From positions 1-51,344 of the forward strand of contig CAZUAH010000029.1 in the NCBI GenBank assembly GCA_964617665.1: 51,344 nt of DNA. The letters are read 5' to 3'. How positions within the stretch are numbered: position 1 is the stretch's first letter; every line of letters starts with the position of its first letter. This document shows, in pieces, positions 24,601 to 32,649 of this stretch. The notes under the pieces are model-generated. The model did not search any database. It was not told the DNA's origin and saw only the letters and a list, made by a program, of their open reading frames with translations. The DNA comes from JADHUC01 sp964617665. GTDB taxonomy: Bacteria > Planctomycetota > Planctomycetia > Pirellulales > Pirellulaceae. The position numbers and the translations under genes were made by a program.

Positions 24601-26934
24601 ATGCGATTGACTTTGGGGCTGGTGATTCTTCTGGTTGCGACAGGACAACTGACCGCCCAGAATCCGTTCGGCGGCGCGAATCCACAGCCTGGGGGCGCTG
24701 GTCAACCGGGCAATCCGTTTGGAGCGGCCAAACCGGCCGCAAGACCCAAGGCACCCGTGGCCAAGCCGAAGCAAGGTGGGTTGCCGCCCGTCGAAGAGGA
24801 AAAGGACCCGGTTGTTCTGACGATTCGGGAGTCGAACCCGACGACTCCAGAAGAAATTATGTTCGCGATCGAGACGTTGTCCGGCATGGACCGTCCGGGC
24901 GAGACTAAGTTTTACATCAGGAAGCTGATCGGATTGAATCCAGACCAGAACGTCTTGGCCGGCCTGCAAGCAGAGCTGGGTTCCGGATTCTTCTACCGGA
25001 TGTCGCGAGACGAGGTCCTGAAGCCTGAAGGCGAACAACTGGGCAAAGCAGTTCTTAAGGCCGCCTACGAAACGGCGCGTGATCCGGCACGACTCCGGGC
25101 GCAGATCAAACAGCTTAGTGAACCGGCGTTTCAAGCCCGGCAGCAAGCAATCGAGGATTTGCGTGGTGTTGGCGTGGATACCCTTCCTTACTTTTTGGAA
25201 GCACTGGCAGATTCTAATCGCGCAAACGAACACCCGCAGATCCGCGCCGGAATCGTACAGCTCGGCAAGGCGATGATCGACCCGATGCTCGGCGCTCTAG
25301 AGACGCCGGACCAAGGTCTTCGCATCCAGGTCATGGAGACGCTGGGCCAATTCAAGTCGCGTGAGTCCGTCAAATTGTTGGTGGGTCCGTATCTATTTGC
25401 CGACAGTCCGCCTGCCGTACGTCAGGCAGCCGGCCGAGCGATCGTGGCCATCGTGGGCGAAGCCCCGTCGCGCTACGATGTCGAGCAGTTTCTGTATCGT
25501 CGAGCCAGAGAGTACTACGCCGGCGAGTTAACCGGCCGACTGGACCATGAGAATCGCGTTGAAATGTGGCGTTGGGACGAGAAGCAGAAGACCAGTCTAC
25601 CGCGCCGTTACGCCGCAGCCGATGCGTCTCGAATGATGGCCGCTCGCCTGGCTCGTGACTTGTACAAAGTTGCGCCCGAGAACACCGACTTTCGCCGTTT
25701 TTTCTTGTTGACCAACCTGGATTTCGCCAAGACCGAAGCCGGGTTGGACAATCCGTTGCCGAAGGGCGAGGGCAGCGTGTACGCGCCCGCATTTGATGCG
25801 GGCGCGGATGTCATCGAGGACGTTCTCGCTTATGCCATTGACAACGAGCACCTTGTAGCCGCGGTCGCTGCGACAGAGTTGCTTGGTGACCTTGGTGACG
25901 CAAAACTTGTCCAATCCGACGATGGAAGACCGCGACCTTTGGCGTTGGCACTGCGCCACGGCGACCGCCGTTTGCGGGTGACGGCGGCCAGTGCCATCAT
26001 GAAGATTGATCCTAAGCAGCCATACGCCGGTTCCAGCTACTTGCCGGAAACGCTCGGTTATGTCATTCGCACAGCCGGTTCGCGCCGAGCTCTGACCGTT
26101 CATCCAAGTGTGGAGAGGGCGCGAAGTCTGGTTGGAATGCTGAATCAGATTGGCTTCGATGCGGATCCGGCGCGAAACGGACGGGAAGCCTTCCTTCTGG
26201 CATCAAAGAATCCGGACTATGAGATCGTGCTGATCCACGATGCCACCAACTATCCCGACGCCAACGAAACGATTCAGATGTTTCGCCGCGATCCTCGCAC
26301 AAGCCAGTTGGCAATTGGCCTGATGGTGCGCGAGCACCGAGTCGAGTGGGGAAAGCGAACCGCCGAGCTTGACCCGCTGGTGGAATCGTTCCCGCGACCT
26401 CACGATCCGAAGCTGATGGCGTTTCAGATTGCACGACTCCTGGACCTGACCGCTCGCGGACTGATCAGCCGCGACGAACGGATGAACCAGGCTGTCAGCG
26501 CGTTGGCGTATCTGACTCAAATGGCCGAGAATCGCGAGGATTACGCGTTCTACGATCTGTATCGCCAACAGGAATCGATCCAATCGGCGTTTTTCGTGCC
26601 AGAACTCTCGTCCAAGGCGGCCCGTCTTATGGGGCTGCTGGGTAACGCTCAAGCGCAAAGCGCCTTGGTCACTCTGGCTAGCCAACACGCCCGACCGCTG
26701 GCCGAACGGCAGGCGGCGGCCGAAGGGTTCAAGGCGGCGATCGAGCGTTGTGGTCTGCTGCTAAAGCGCGACGAGATCGTAGTGCAATACGAACGCTACA
26801 ACCAAAGCGAAACGCTTGATGCCGGCACACAGCAAGTATTGGCAGATATCCTCGACGCAATTGAGGCGCCGAGCAAGAAAATGAGCCAACAGGAAGAACA
26901 AGACTCGCAACAGCCGCAGCCGAACGACGCCTAA
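24601..26934 (+). CDS. Exported HEAT-repeat protein with a pseudo-receiver-like domain
   Basis: A 777-residue protein with a signal peptide (MRLTLGLVILLVATGQLTAQ). A Gly/Pro/Ala-rich linker extends to about residue 62, and alpha-helical HEAT-type repeats follow (clear units in about 165-300, for example RQAIEDLRGVGVDTLPYFLE and MIDPMLGALETPDQGLRIQV; another HEAT-like unit around 420-470 with AVAATELLGDLGDA). About 492-577 reads like a CheY receiver fold: RALTVHPSVERARSLVGML, then YEIVLIHDATNYPDANETIQ and RDPRTSQLAIGLMV. The acidic pair and phospho-acceptor positions are not properly conserved, so I call it a pseudo-receiver. The C terminus is Gln/Glu-rich. HEAT repeats indicate a protein-binding scaffold; the actual partner is unknown. 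It ends about 120 bases before a sigma-54 activator in the same direction. Confidence 0.75.
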   Translation: MRLTLGLVILLVATGQLTAQNPFGGANPQPGGAGQPGNPFGAAKPAARPKAPVAKPKQGGLPPVEEEKDPVVLTIRESNPTTPEEIMFAIETLSGMDRPGETKFYIRKLIGLNPDQNVLAGLQAELGSGFFYRMSRDEVLKPEGEQLGKAVLKAAYETARDPARLRAQIKQLSEPAFQARQQAIEDLRGVGVDTLPYFLEALADSNRANEHPQIRAGIVQLGKAMIDPMLGALETPDQGLRIQVMETLGQFKSRESVKLLVGPYLFADSPPAVRQAAGRAIVAIVGEAPSRYDVEQFLYRRAREYYAGELTGRLDHENRVEMWRWDEKQKTSLPRRYAAADASRMMAARLARDLYKVAPENTDFRRFFLLTNLDFAKTEAGLDNPLPKGEGSVYAPAFDAGADVIEDVLAYAIDNEHLVAAVAATELLGDLGDAKLVQSDDGRPRPLALALRHGDRRLRVTAASAIMKIDPKQPYAGSSYLPETLGYVIRTAGSRRALTVHPSVERARSLVGMLNQIGFDADPARNGREAFLLASKNPDYEIVLIHDATNYPDANETIQMFRRDPRTSQLAIGLMVREHRVEWGKRTAELDPLVESFPRPHDPKLMAFQIARLLDLTARGLISRDERMNQAVSALAYLTQMAENREDYAFYDLYRQQESIQSAFFVPELSSKAARLMGLLGNAQAQSALVTLASQHARPLAERQAAAEGFKAAIERCGLLLKRDEIVVQYERYNQSETLDAGTQQVLADILDAIEAPSKKMSQQEEQDSQQPQPNDA

Positions 26935-27057
26935 CGGTTCGTATTCCAGCGGCCAACTCTGCGAGCCGAATTGTTCACTTCGCGGAACGAACGGATTGCT
27001 TCTGGCGAAACGTCCAAGAAACCAACTGCTGCCAACACTTGAACCTCATTTCGACGC

Positions 27058-28128
27058 ATGTCAGCCTACGGCCCAAATCATCTGGACGAAACCGGCCCGC
27101 CGATTCCTACCATCATCGGCAACAGCAAGGCGATGCAGGATGTCTATCGCCTCACGCGCCGGGTCGCTCGCAGTAGTGCATCGGTGTTGTTGTTGGGCGA
27201 AACCGGTACCGGCAAAGAGTTGATCGCCACCGCAATCCATCGCCTGAGCAACCGGGGTACGGGCCCCTTTGTTCGAGTGAACTGTGGGGCGCTGGCCGAG
27301 AACTTGCTGGAAAGCGAGTTGTTCGGCCACGTGCGCGGAGCGTTCACGGGCGCCGTCGGGAACCGGATCGGTCGTTTCGAAGCAGCCCATACGGGAACGA
27401 TCTTCCTGGACGAAATCAACTCCACGTCGCTCCACCTGCAAGTAAAGCTGCTGCGAGTGCTCCAGGAACAGGAATTTGAACGAGTGGGCGACACGCAAAC
27501 GGTTAGCGTGGACACGCGCGTCATTGCGGCCAGCAATCGCGACTTGCTGGCTGAAGTGGACGAGGAGAAATTCCGAGAGGATCTTTACTGGCGGTTGAAC
27601 GTTGTGCCGATCGAGATCCCGCCATTGCGAATGCGTCGCGAGGATATTTCGCCGCTGGCGACGCATTTCCTGTATTACTACAACGAATCCAATGACCGTT
27701 ATGTCGTCCACATCCAACCCGAGGCTATGGAGGCACTGGAAGACTATCACTGGCCGGGCAACGTGCGGGAACTGCAAAACTACATCGAACGCGCGGTCGT
27801 TATGGCCAACGAAGATGAACTGACCATCGACCTACTGCCGGGCGTGCTCACAGGAAAGGAACGCCCGCGTCGAGGGCAGATACGCGGCGTCGACCTGAAT
27901 ACGATCGTCGAAGAACTCGTTCAGCAGGGCCTATCCGACGCCGGCTCGGATGCGGAGAACCTGTACGAAGTGGTCGTTGACCGGGTTGAACGAGAGCTGA
28001 TTGCTCAGGTGATGGTCGACTGCAATAATACCCAGATCAAGGCCGCCAAGAGGCTGGGTATCAATCGCAATACGCTTCGCAGCAAGCTGAAGTACTTTGG
28101 ACTGGACGCAAAGTCCGACGAGTCCTAA
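27058..28128 (+). CDS. Sigma-54-dependent AAA+ transcription activator without sensor domain
   Basis: A bacterial enhancer-binding protein that remodels sigma-54 RNA polymerase by ATP hydrolysis. In its 356 residues, the AAA+ domain starts at once (IIGNSKAMQDVYRL). It shows Walker A GETGTGKE (about 47-54), the sigma-54-contacting GAFTGA loop (94-99), Walker B IFLDE (about 113-117), and RVIAASNRDL and YWRLNVVPIEIPPLR of sensor I/arginine-finger regions. A Fis-type helix-turn-helix lies at the C terminus (IKAAKRLGINRNTLRSKL, about 325-342). There is no N-terminal receiver, PAS or GAF domain, so it resembles PspF in layout and may be controlled by a partner protein or by its own expression. The pseudo-receiver in the preceding exported protein is a tempting but compartmentally awkward partner. 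No clear Shine-Dalgarno site is seen before ATG 27058. Confidence 0.92.
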   Translation: MSAYGPNHLDETGPPIPTIIGNSKAMQDVYRLTRRVARSSASVLLLGETGTGKELIATAIHRLSNRGTGPFVRVNCGALAENLLESELFGHVRGAFTGAVGNRIGRFEAAHTGTIFLDEINSTSLHLQVKLLRVLQEQEFERVGDTQTVSVDTRVIAASNRDLLAEVDEEKFREDLYWRLNVVPIEIPPLRMRREDISPLATHFLYYYNESNDRYVVHIQPEAMEALEDYHWPGNVRELQNYIERAVVMANEDELTIDLLPGVLTGKERPRRGQIRGVDLNTIVEELVQQGLSDAGSDAENLYEVVVDRVERELIAQVMVDCNNTQIKAAKRLGINRNTLRSKLKYFGLDAKSDES

Positions 28129-28161
28129 GGCAAGCGGACAGTAGTAACCTACCGGTAGGAT

Positions 28162-28202
28162 GGGACCATTGTCCCGTCCAGTTCGCTCGGGACAATGGTC
28201 CC
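28162..28202. repeat. Perfect 15-bp inverted repeat, each arm itself palindromic
   Basis: The arms gggaccattgtcccg (28162-28176) and cgggacaatggtccc (28188-28202) are perfect complements around an 11-base loop. Each arm can also fold on itself (gggac...gtccc). It lies 33 bases past the stop of the sigma-54 activator gene and 72 bases before the GH127 gene. It may be a bidirectional terminator without T-run, or a dispersed hairpin element. Confidence 0.7.
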
Positions 28203-28274
28203 AAGCTACGACATTGGTAGATCAATTGGCGCTGCTGCCTGAGTGCTTCATCATGCGCAACACGGATCGACGTT

Positions 28275-30551
28275 ATGCTGCGTGCAATCATGCTCATAGC
28301 CGTCTTTGTCACCACGGCAAAGGCCGCTTCCCAAGACTATCCGCAGTTGCCGGTGCCCTTGCCGGCTGTGAAGATCAGCGATGACTTCTGGTCGCCGCGT
28401 CTGGAAACCAATCGAACCGTCACGATTCCACACGTGCTCCGAGAGTTGGAAAAGCAAGGATCGCTCGATGGCTTTGCTTTGCTGGCTGGACGCAGCGTTG
28501 GCAAGTATCGAGGCTACATGTGGGGCGACTCGGACGTCTACAAAACGCTGGAGGCCGTTGCCTACAGCCTGCAAATGCATCCCGATCCGGCGCTGCAGCA
28601 ACACCTGGAACAGATCGTGACCGATATCGTCGCTGCGCAGGCAGACAACGGCTATCTGATGCCGCACATCCAGCTTGCCGAACCGAACTACGCCCACTTC
28701 TCCGAAGCGACGACGCGCACCTGCGAAACATACTCGATGGGCCACATGATCGAAGCGGCTGTGGCGCACCATAAGGCGACGGGCAAGCGGCATTTTCTGA
28801 ACGCGGCGATCAAAGCAGCCGATTTGATATCGCGCGAGTATCGCCCTGGCCGCAACGAGAAGCCATCGGGACATCCGGGAATCGAACTCGCTCTGATCAA
28901 GCTGTACCGAGCGACCGGCGAGGACAAGTACTTGACGCTGACGCGGTTTTTCGTGGAGCAGGCCCGACAACGCGGCACGCTGTGGTCGGGGCCGCCGTTC
29001 CTGGGCCACGATCAGGCGATCGGGCATGCCGTAGCAGCAACGTATCTGTACAGCGGTGCCACGGACGTTGCGGTCTTGAGTGATGACGATGACTTACTGC
29101 GATTACTCGAACGCAAGTGGGAGAATGTGGTCGGGCGAAAGATGTACCTGACAGGCGGCATCGGTGTGCGCACGCACGGCGAAGCCTTTGGCGAAGACTA
29201 CGAACTGCCGAATCAGCAGGCGTATTGCGAAACCTGCGCAGCCATTGCCCACACCCTCTGGAACCATCGCATGTTTCTGGCCCACGGCGATGCCCGGTAC
29301 GTAGATGTGCTGGAACGCATCATCTACAACGGATTCTTGAGCGGCGTATCACTCTCGGGTGACCGGTTTTTCTATCCCAACCCGCTGGAATCCCGTGGCG
29401 GCTACCAGCGTTCGTCGTGGTTCGGTTGTGCCTGCTGTCCGGTGAACGTAGTGCGGTTTTTCCCCACCATCCCAACCTTTCTGTATGCCACGCGCGGTGA
29501 AACGCTGTATGTCAACCTCTTTGCCAGCAGTACCGCGAGCTTGCAGGTGGGCGGCATGCCGGTGACGGTGCGACAAGAGACGCGCTACCCACGGGATGGT
29601 CGCGTCAAGCTCACCGTCGATCCTCAAGACAACGCCTCGTTCACATTGGCCGTCCGCATCCCGGGCTGGGCACGCAATCAGCCCGTGCCGAGCGACCTGT
29701 ACCGCTACGACGACATCGAAGAGCCCACGGTCAAGCTTGCGGTCAATGGCGAAGCCGTGCCGGTGAAGCTGGAAAAGGGCTACGTCCCAATCGCACGCAA
29801 ATGGCAGCGTGGCGACGTGGTGACGCTTCAGATGGCAATGCCCGTTCGGCGAATTGTGGCGAACGACGCAGTGAGCGCCAACGTCGATTGCTTTGCTGTC
29901 GAACGGGGGCCAGTCGTGTATTGCGCCGAGGGCGTCGACAACGACGGTGCGGTCTTGAACAAAGTACCGGGGCCGCGAGTGAAGTTTGCAGTGAAGGACC
30001 GGCCCGATCTATTGGGCGGAGTTGTGACTGTCCAGATGCAGCCTTTGGAAGAGGGAGATGTGCTTGCACTAGTCCCCTACTATGCCTGGGCCAACCGAGG
30101 TGCGAATGAGATGACCGTCTGGTTTCGCACCAAGCTACCGCAATGGGCCGCATCGTACTGTTGGCTTCGCGACTCGACCGAAGCCTGCTTCGACGGCAAG
30201 TCACCGCAAAAATCGAGCGACTTGAGCATCCCACGGCTGACTTGGTGGGCTCACAAAGGAACTGCCGAGTGGGTCGAGCGGCGTTTCGACGATCCGCGCA
30301 AGGTATCCGCCGTGGCCGTATACTGGTTCGACGACACGGGCAGTGGCGGTTGCCGCGTGCCACAATCCTGGCAGTTGACATACAAGGACAGAGACCAGTG
30401 GAGGCCCGTAACCGGAGCTTCGGCCTACGGAATTCAGGTCGACCAGTTCAACAAAGTCACCTTCGATCCCGTCGACACCACCGCCCTGCGGATCGAAGTG
30501 CAACTCCAGCCCAAATGGTCCGGAGGCATCCTCGAGTGGCGTGTGGAGTAG
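28275..30551 (+). CDS. Glycoside hydrolase family 127 (beta-L-arabinofuranosidase-type), exported
   Basis: A 758-residue secreted glycosidase of the GH127 (DUF1680) family, whose characterised members remove beta-L-arabinofuranose from plant-type glycans. A signal peptide spans about residues 1-18 (MLRAIMLIAVFVTTAKAA). The (alpha/alpha)6 barrel carries the family's cysteine-based site: YCETCA at 317-322 (acid Glu 319, zinc ligand Cys 321) and GCACCP at 384-389 (Cys 387 the likely nucleophile, Cys 388 ligand). Beta-sandwich segments follow, for example FTLAVRIPGWA and VERGPVVYCAEGVD. The last about 130 residues resemble a discoidin-like (F5/8 type C) add-on (VSAVAVYWFDDTGSGGCRVP). It opens the carbohydrate region and is followed by the remains of an oxidoreductase gene. 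Confidence 0.9.
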   Translation: MLRAIMLIAVFVTTAKAASQDYPQLPVPLPAVKISDDFWSPRLETNRTVTIPHVLRELEKQGSLDGFALLAGRSVGKYRGYMWGDSDVYKTLEAVAYSLQMHPDPALQQHLEQIVTDIVAAQADNGYLMPHIQLAEPNYAHFSEATTRTCETYSMGHMIEAAVAHHKATGKRHFLNAAIKAADLISREYRPGRNEKPSGHPGIELALIKLYRATGEDKYLTLTRFFVEQARQRGTLWSGPPFLGHDQAIGHAVAATYLYSGATDVAVLSDDDDLLRLLERKWENVVGRKMYLTGGIGVRTHGEAFGEDYELPNQQAYCETCAAIAHTLWNHRMFLAHGDARYVDVLERIIYNGFLSGVSLSGDRFFYPNPLESRGGYQRSSWFGCACCPVNVVRFFPTIPTFLYATRGETLYVNLFASSTASLQVGGMPVTVRQETRYPRDGRVKLTVDPQDNASFTLAVRIPGWARNQPVPSDLYRYDDIEEPTVKLAVNGEAVPVKLEKGYVPIARKWQRGDVVTLQMAMPVRRIVANDAVSANVDCFAVERGPVVYCAEGVDNDGAVLNKVPGPRVKFAVKDRPDLLGGVVTVQMQPLEEGDVLALVPYYAWANRGANEMTVWFRTKLPQWAASYCWLRDSTEACFDGKSPQKSSDLSIPRLTWWAHKGTAEWVERRFDDPRKVSAVAVYWFDDTGSGGCRVPQSWQLTYKDRDQWRPVTGASAYGIQVDQFNKVTFDPVDTTALRIEVQLQPKWSGGILEWRVE

Positions 30552-30617
30552 CTGGCATTCAGCACGAACTTCGGGGCATGACGGAAAAACATCACGAGCG
30601 AGAAAGGAAAGCCCGAG

Positions 30618-31656
30618 ATGAGCTACGAGACCTCAAGCGATACAAGACAGAAATACGCCACCAGCGCACGGCGTTCGCGCCGACGGTTTCTCGCCAGCGC
30701 AGCGGGAGTGTTGGCGGCACCGCACTTCGTTCCCGGGTCCGTTCTCGGCATGAACGGCCGCGTGCCGGCCAACGACCGTATCCGCACCGGTCACATAGGA
30801 CTGGGAGGACGGGGCAGTGGCCTTGCCGGCGCGTTCATTGGCGACCCGGCCACACAGGTCATGGCCATGTGCGATCCGTTTCAATCGAAACGCGAGCGTG
30901 CCCAGCAACGAGCGAACGCTCGCTATGCCGAGGATATTGGCCAAGGCACGTACAAGGGCTGCGACGCTATAGCGACTTCCGCGACTTGGTCACGCGCGAC
31001 GACATCGACGCTATCACGATCGCCTTGCCCGAGTTCTGGCATGCCCTGCACTTGGTATTCTCAAGGGCTACCGAAGCGAATTTGATTCCATTGTGGAGGA
31101 CGGTAATCACGATCCGAGTCGCGCGGGCAAACCGTTCCTCCTGGACGAGGAGAAAGGTCATCCAGCCGAGCCGCTGGCCTTGCTGACGGCCGACCAGCGC
31201 CGCACTGTGTTTGTCAAGCGGTTCGGCCGTTTCGATCGCAAGGCGTTAGGGATTGCCGTTGGGAATCCGGTGACCGCCTCGGCATCGCTGGAGGCGTACC
31301 CGGCCGGTCTTGCCGTGGACGGCGTCGCCGACAATCTGGCGTCCAGTTGGCAGACAGATCCATACCCAACCTGGCTGAAGATCGACCTGGAGAAACCGAA
31401 GAAGATCAATCGGGTGCACGTGTTCCCGTATTGGGGCGGCCAGCGGTATTGCCGCTACTCGGTCGAAGTATCCGAAGACGGCAAGGCCTGGCGACAGGTC
31501 GTCGACATGACCCGCAACAACGCACCCGCAACACCGCGCGGCGACGATCATCGCTTTGAAGCGATCACGGCCCGCTACGTGCGCGTGAACATGCTCCACC
31601 ACAACCTGAACAGCGGCGTGCACCTGGTCGAAGTACGCGTCTTTGATACGCTATAG
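30618..31656 (+). pseudogene. Broken Gfo/Idh/MocA oxidoreductase fused by deletion to a discoidin (F5/8 C) domain tail
   Basis: Three frames carry pieces of recognisable protein. Frame 1, from ATG 30618: a twin-arginine leader (RRSRRRFLASAAGVLAAPHF) and the start of a Gfo/Idh/MocA NAD-binding domain (IRTGHIGLGGRGSGLAGAF). At about 30969 one base is missing and the family sequence continues in another frame as YSDFRDLVTRDDIDAITIAL and PEFWHALHLV. Near 31050 the match ends abruptly. From about 31053 a third frame carries LKGYRSEFDSIVED and then a discoidin-like carbohydrate-binding domain (ASLEAYPAGLAVDGVADN, then SWQTDPYPTWLKIDLEKPKK, about 31280-31640). The catalytic C-terminal half of the oxidoreductase is gone. 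A deletion has joined two unrelated genes, and a one-base frameshift has broken the first part. Confidence 0.8.
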
Positions 31657-31830
31657 CCCAAAGAGTTCGAGGAGATTGTCAGCCACCCGGAGTATGAGGA
31701 TGTCAGCCGCTCGACTGGGAATCCAGTGGCATTTGGATCGACCTTAGAGGGGCGATACCTTTGCTGTGTGTTCAGGCGGTTAGACAACGAGACGATCGAG
31801 CCCGTGACCGCGTACGACGTAGGAGAGTAG
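31657..31830 (+). pseudogene. N-terminally truncated BrnT/DUF4258-like toxin remnant
   Basis: The frame after the discoidin stop reads KEFEEIVSHPEYEDVSRS, TGNPVAFGSTLEGRYLCCVF and LDNETIEPVTAYDVGE, ending at TAG 31828-31830. This resembles the C-terminal two thirds of small RelE/BrnT-like toxins (pattern: SRSSGRP-AFG...GRY...V...PVTAY). There is no start codon and the first about 30 residues, with the strand containing the basic catalytic part, are absent; the frame abuts the preceding TAG directly. It ends two bases before the next small gene, the spacing of a toxin-antitoxin operon. The family name is my recognition by pattern only. Confidence 0.6.
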
Positions 31831-31832
31831 AC

Positions 31833-32210
31833 ATGCAATTGACGCCAGAGCAGAAGGATCAGCTTCAGCAGGCAAAGGCTGCTGGGGAGCAACGGGTGCA
31901 TTTGCCTCTCACGGCCGAGCAGAGGAGCGAATGGCGATCGGCCGTTGACGAAGAACTTGCCTGAGAGGACGAGAACATCGCGCACATCCGAAAGATCAAA
32001 GCGGCCGCTGACCAGCCAGACTTCTTCGGTGACGTCCGCAGGGCAATTGCCCTGTGCCGTTGTCCCATGGCCGAATTGGCCAAGCAAATCAACGTCGACC
32101 CGCGTCTCCTTTCGGACTTCCGCGCCGCCCAGGCGGAATTACCCGCCGCAGCCCTGGACCGGTTGCTCGAAGCCCTGGGCCTCCGCCTGATGCAGGAAAT
32201 CCCCGCTAGG
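31833..32210 (+). pseudogene. Antitoxin-like HTH protein split by an in-frame TGA
   Basis: An ATG at 31833, just after TAG of the toxin remnant, starts MQLTPEQKDQLQQAKAAGEQ and runs 43 codons to TGA at 31962-31964. The same frame then continues with clearly related protein: ENIAHIRKIKAAADQPDFFG, DVRRAIALCRCPMAELAKQI and NVDPRLLSDFRAAQAELPAA, to about RLMQEIP (32208). The second part is a helix-turn-helix of the Xre/antitoxin type (AELAKQINVDPRLLSDF). Removing the single TGA would restore an antitoxin of normal size, about 125 residues. Beyond 32210 the open frame continues with unrelated-looking sequence, so the original stop is also lost. An internal ATG at 32067 could still allow a short HTH peptide. 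With the preceding truncated toxin this is a decayed toxin-antitoxin pair. Confidence 0.6.
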
Positions 32211-32579
32211 AATAGGCACGGCGGCCGTTCATGTATCGGCATGCGAATATTGGACCTGTCTCGTCGATCTATCTGGCGCATGTGGGCAAGCGGACGTGAA
32301 AGCAAACCGCGCAAACATCTCGCCCTTCCGCTTGGTCTATCAGCTCTCGCAGCTTTCTCAGTGGCGACCCCGGTCGAGATCTGGCCATTGCCTCGACATG
32401 AAACGACTTTTGGATCGTTTTAATCGGCAAGCAGCATTCGTGCCTGGCGAATAGACGGCACGTGGCTTTCATAAGGGCGAGTTGATATGATGCGACATGA
32501 AGTCAAGGAAAACCGTTCCCAGCCGTGGTGGGCGAGGGTTCCCTGCGGGTTCTTGGAAGGTGATCTGTTGAGTTTGAAT

Positions 32580-32623
32580 AGCCCTCTCCCCAACCCTCTC
32601 CCGCGGTGCGGGAGAGGGGGCAT
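32580..32623. repeat. Intergenic hairpin repeat (ccctctcc type)
   Basis: The arms ccctctcccgc and gcgggagaggg flank a short loop, preceded by a second ccctctcc copy. This matches the style of the hairpins at 1306-1412. The region 32211-32649 otherwise holds no gene I can support. Confidence 0.6.
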
Positions 32624-32649
32624 AAGAGTTCTCTTCGCGAGCGGAATAG

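Noticed and set aside
24037..25233. 398-codon minus-strand ORF
   Set aside because: Spans the argH end, the intergenic hairpin and the HEAT gene start on the opposite strand; no domain visible.
30143..31186. 347-codon plus-strand ORF
   Set aside because: Mostly an off-frame reading of the GH127 gene; only its short segment near 30969-31050 is real, as part of the frameshifted oxidoreductase.
31962..31964. In-frame TGA as a selenocysteine codon
   Set aside because: There is no Cys or redox motif at this site in the antitoxin-like pattern and no SECIS-like hairpin is evident; gene decay is simpler, given the truncated partner.
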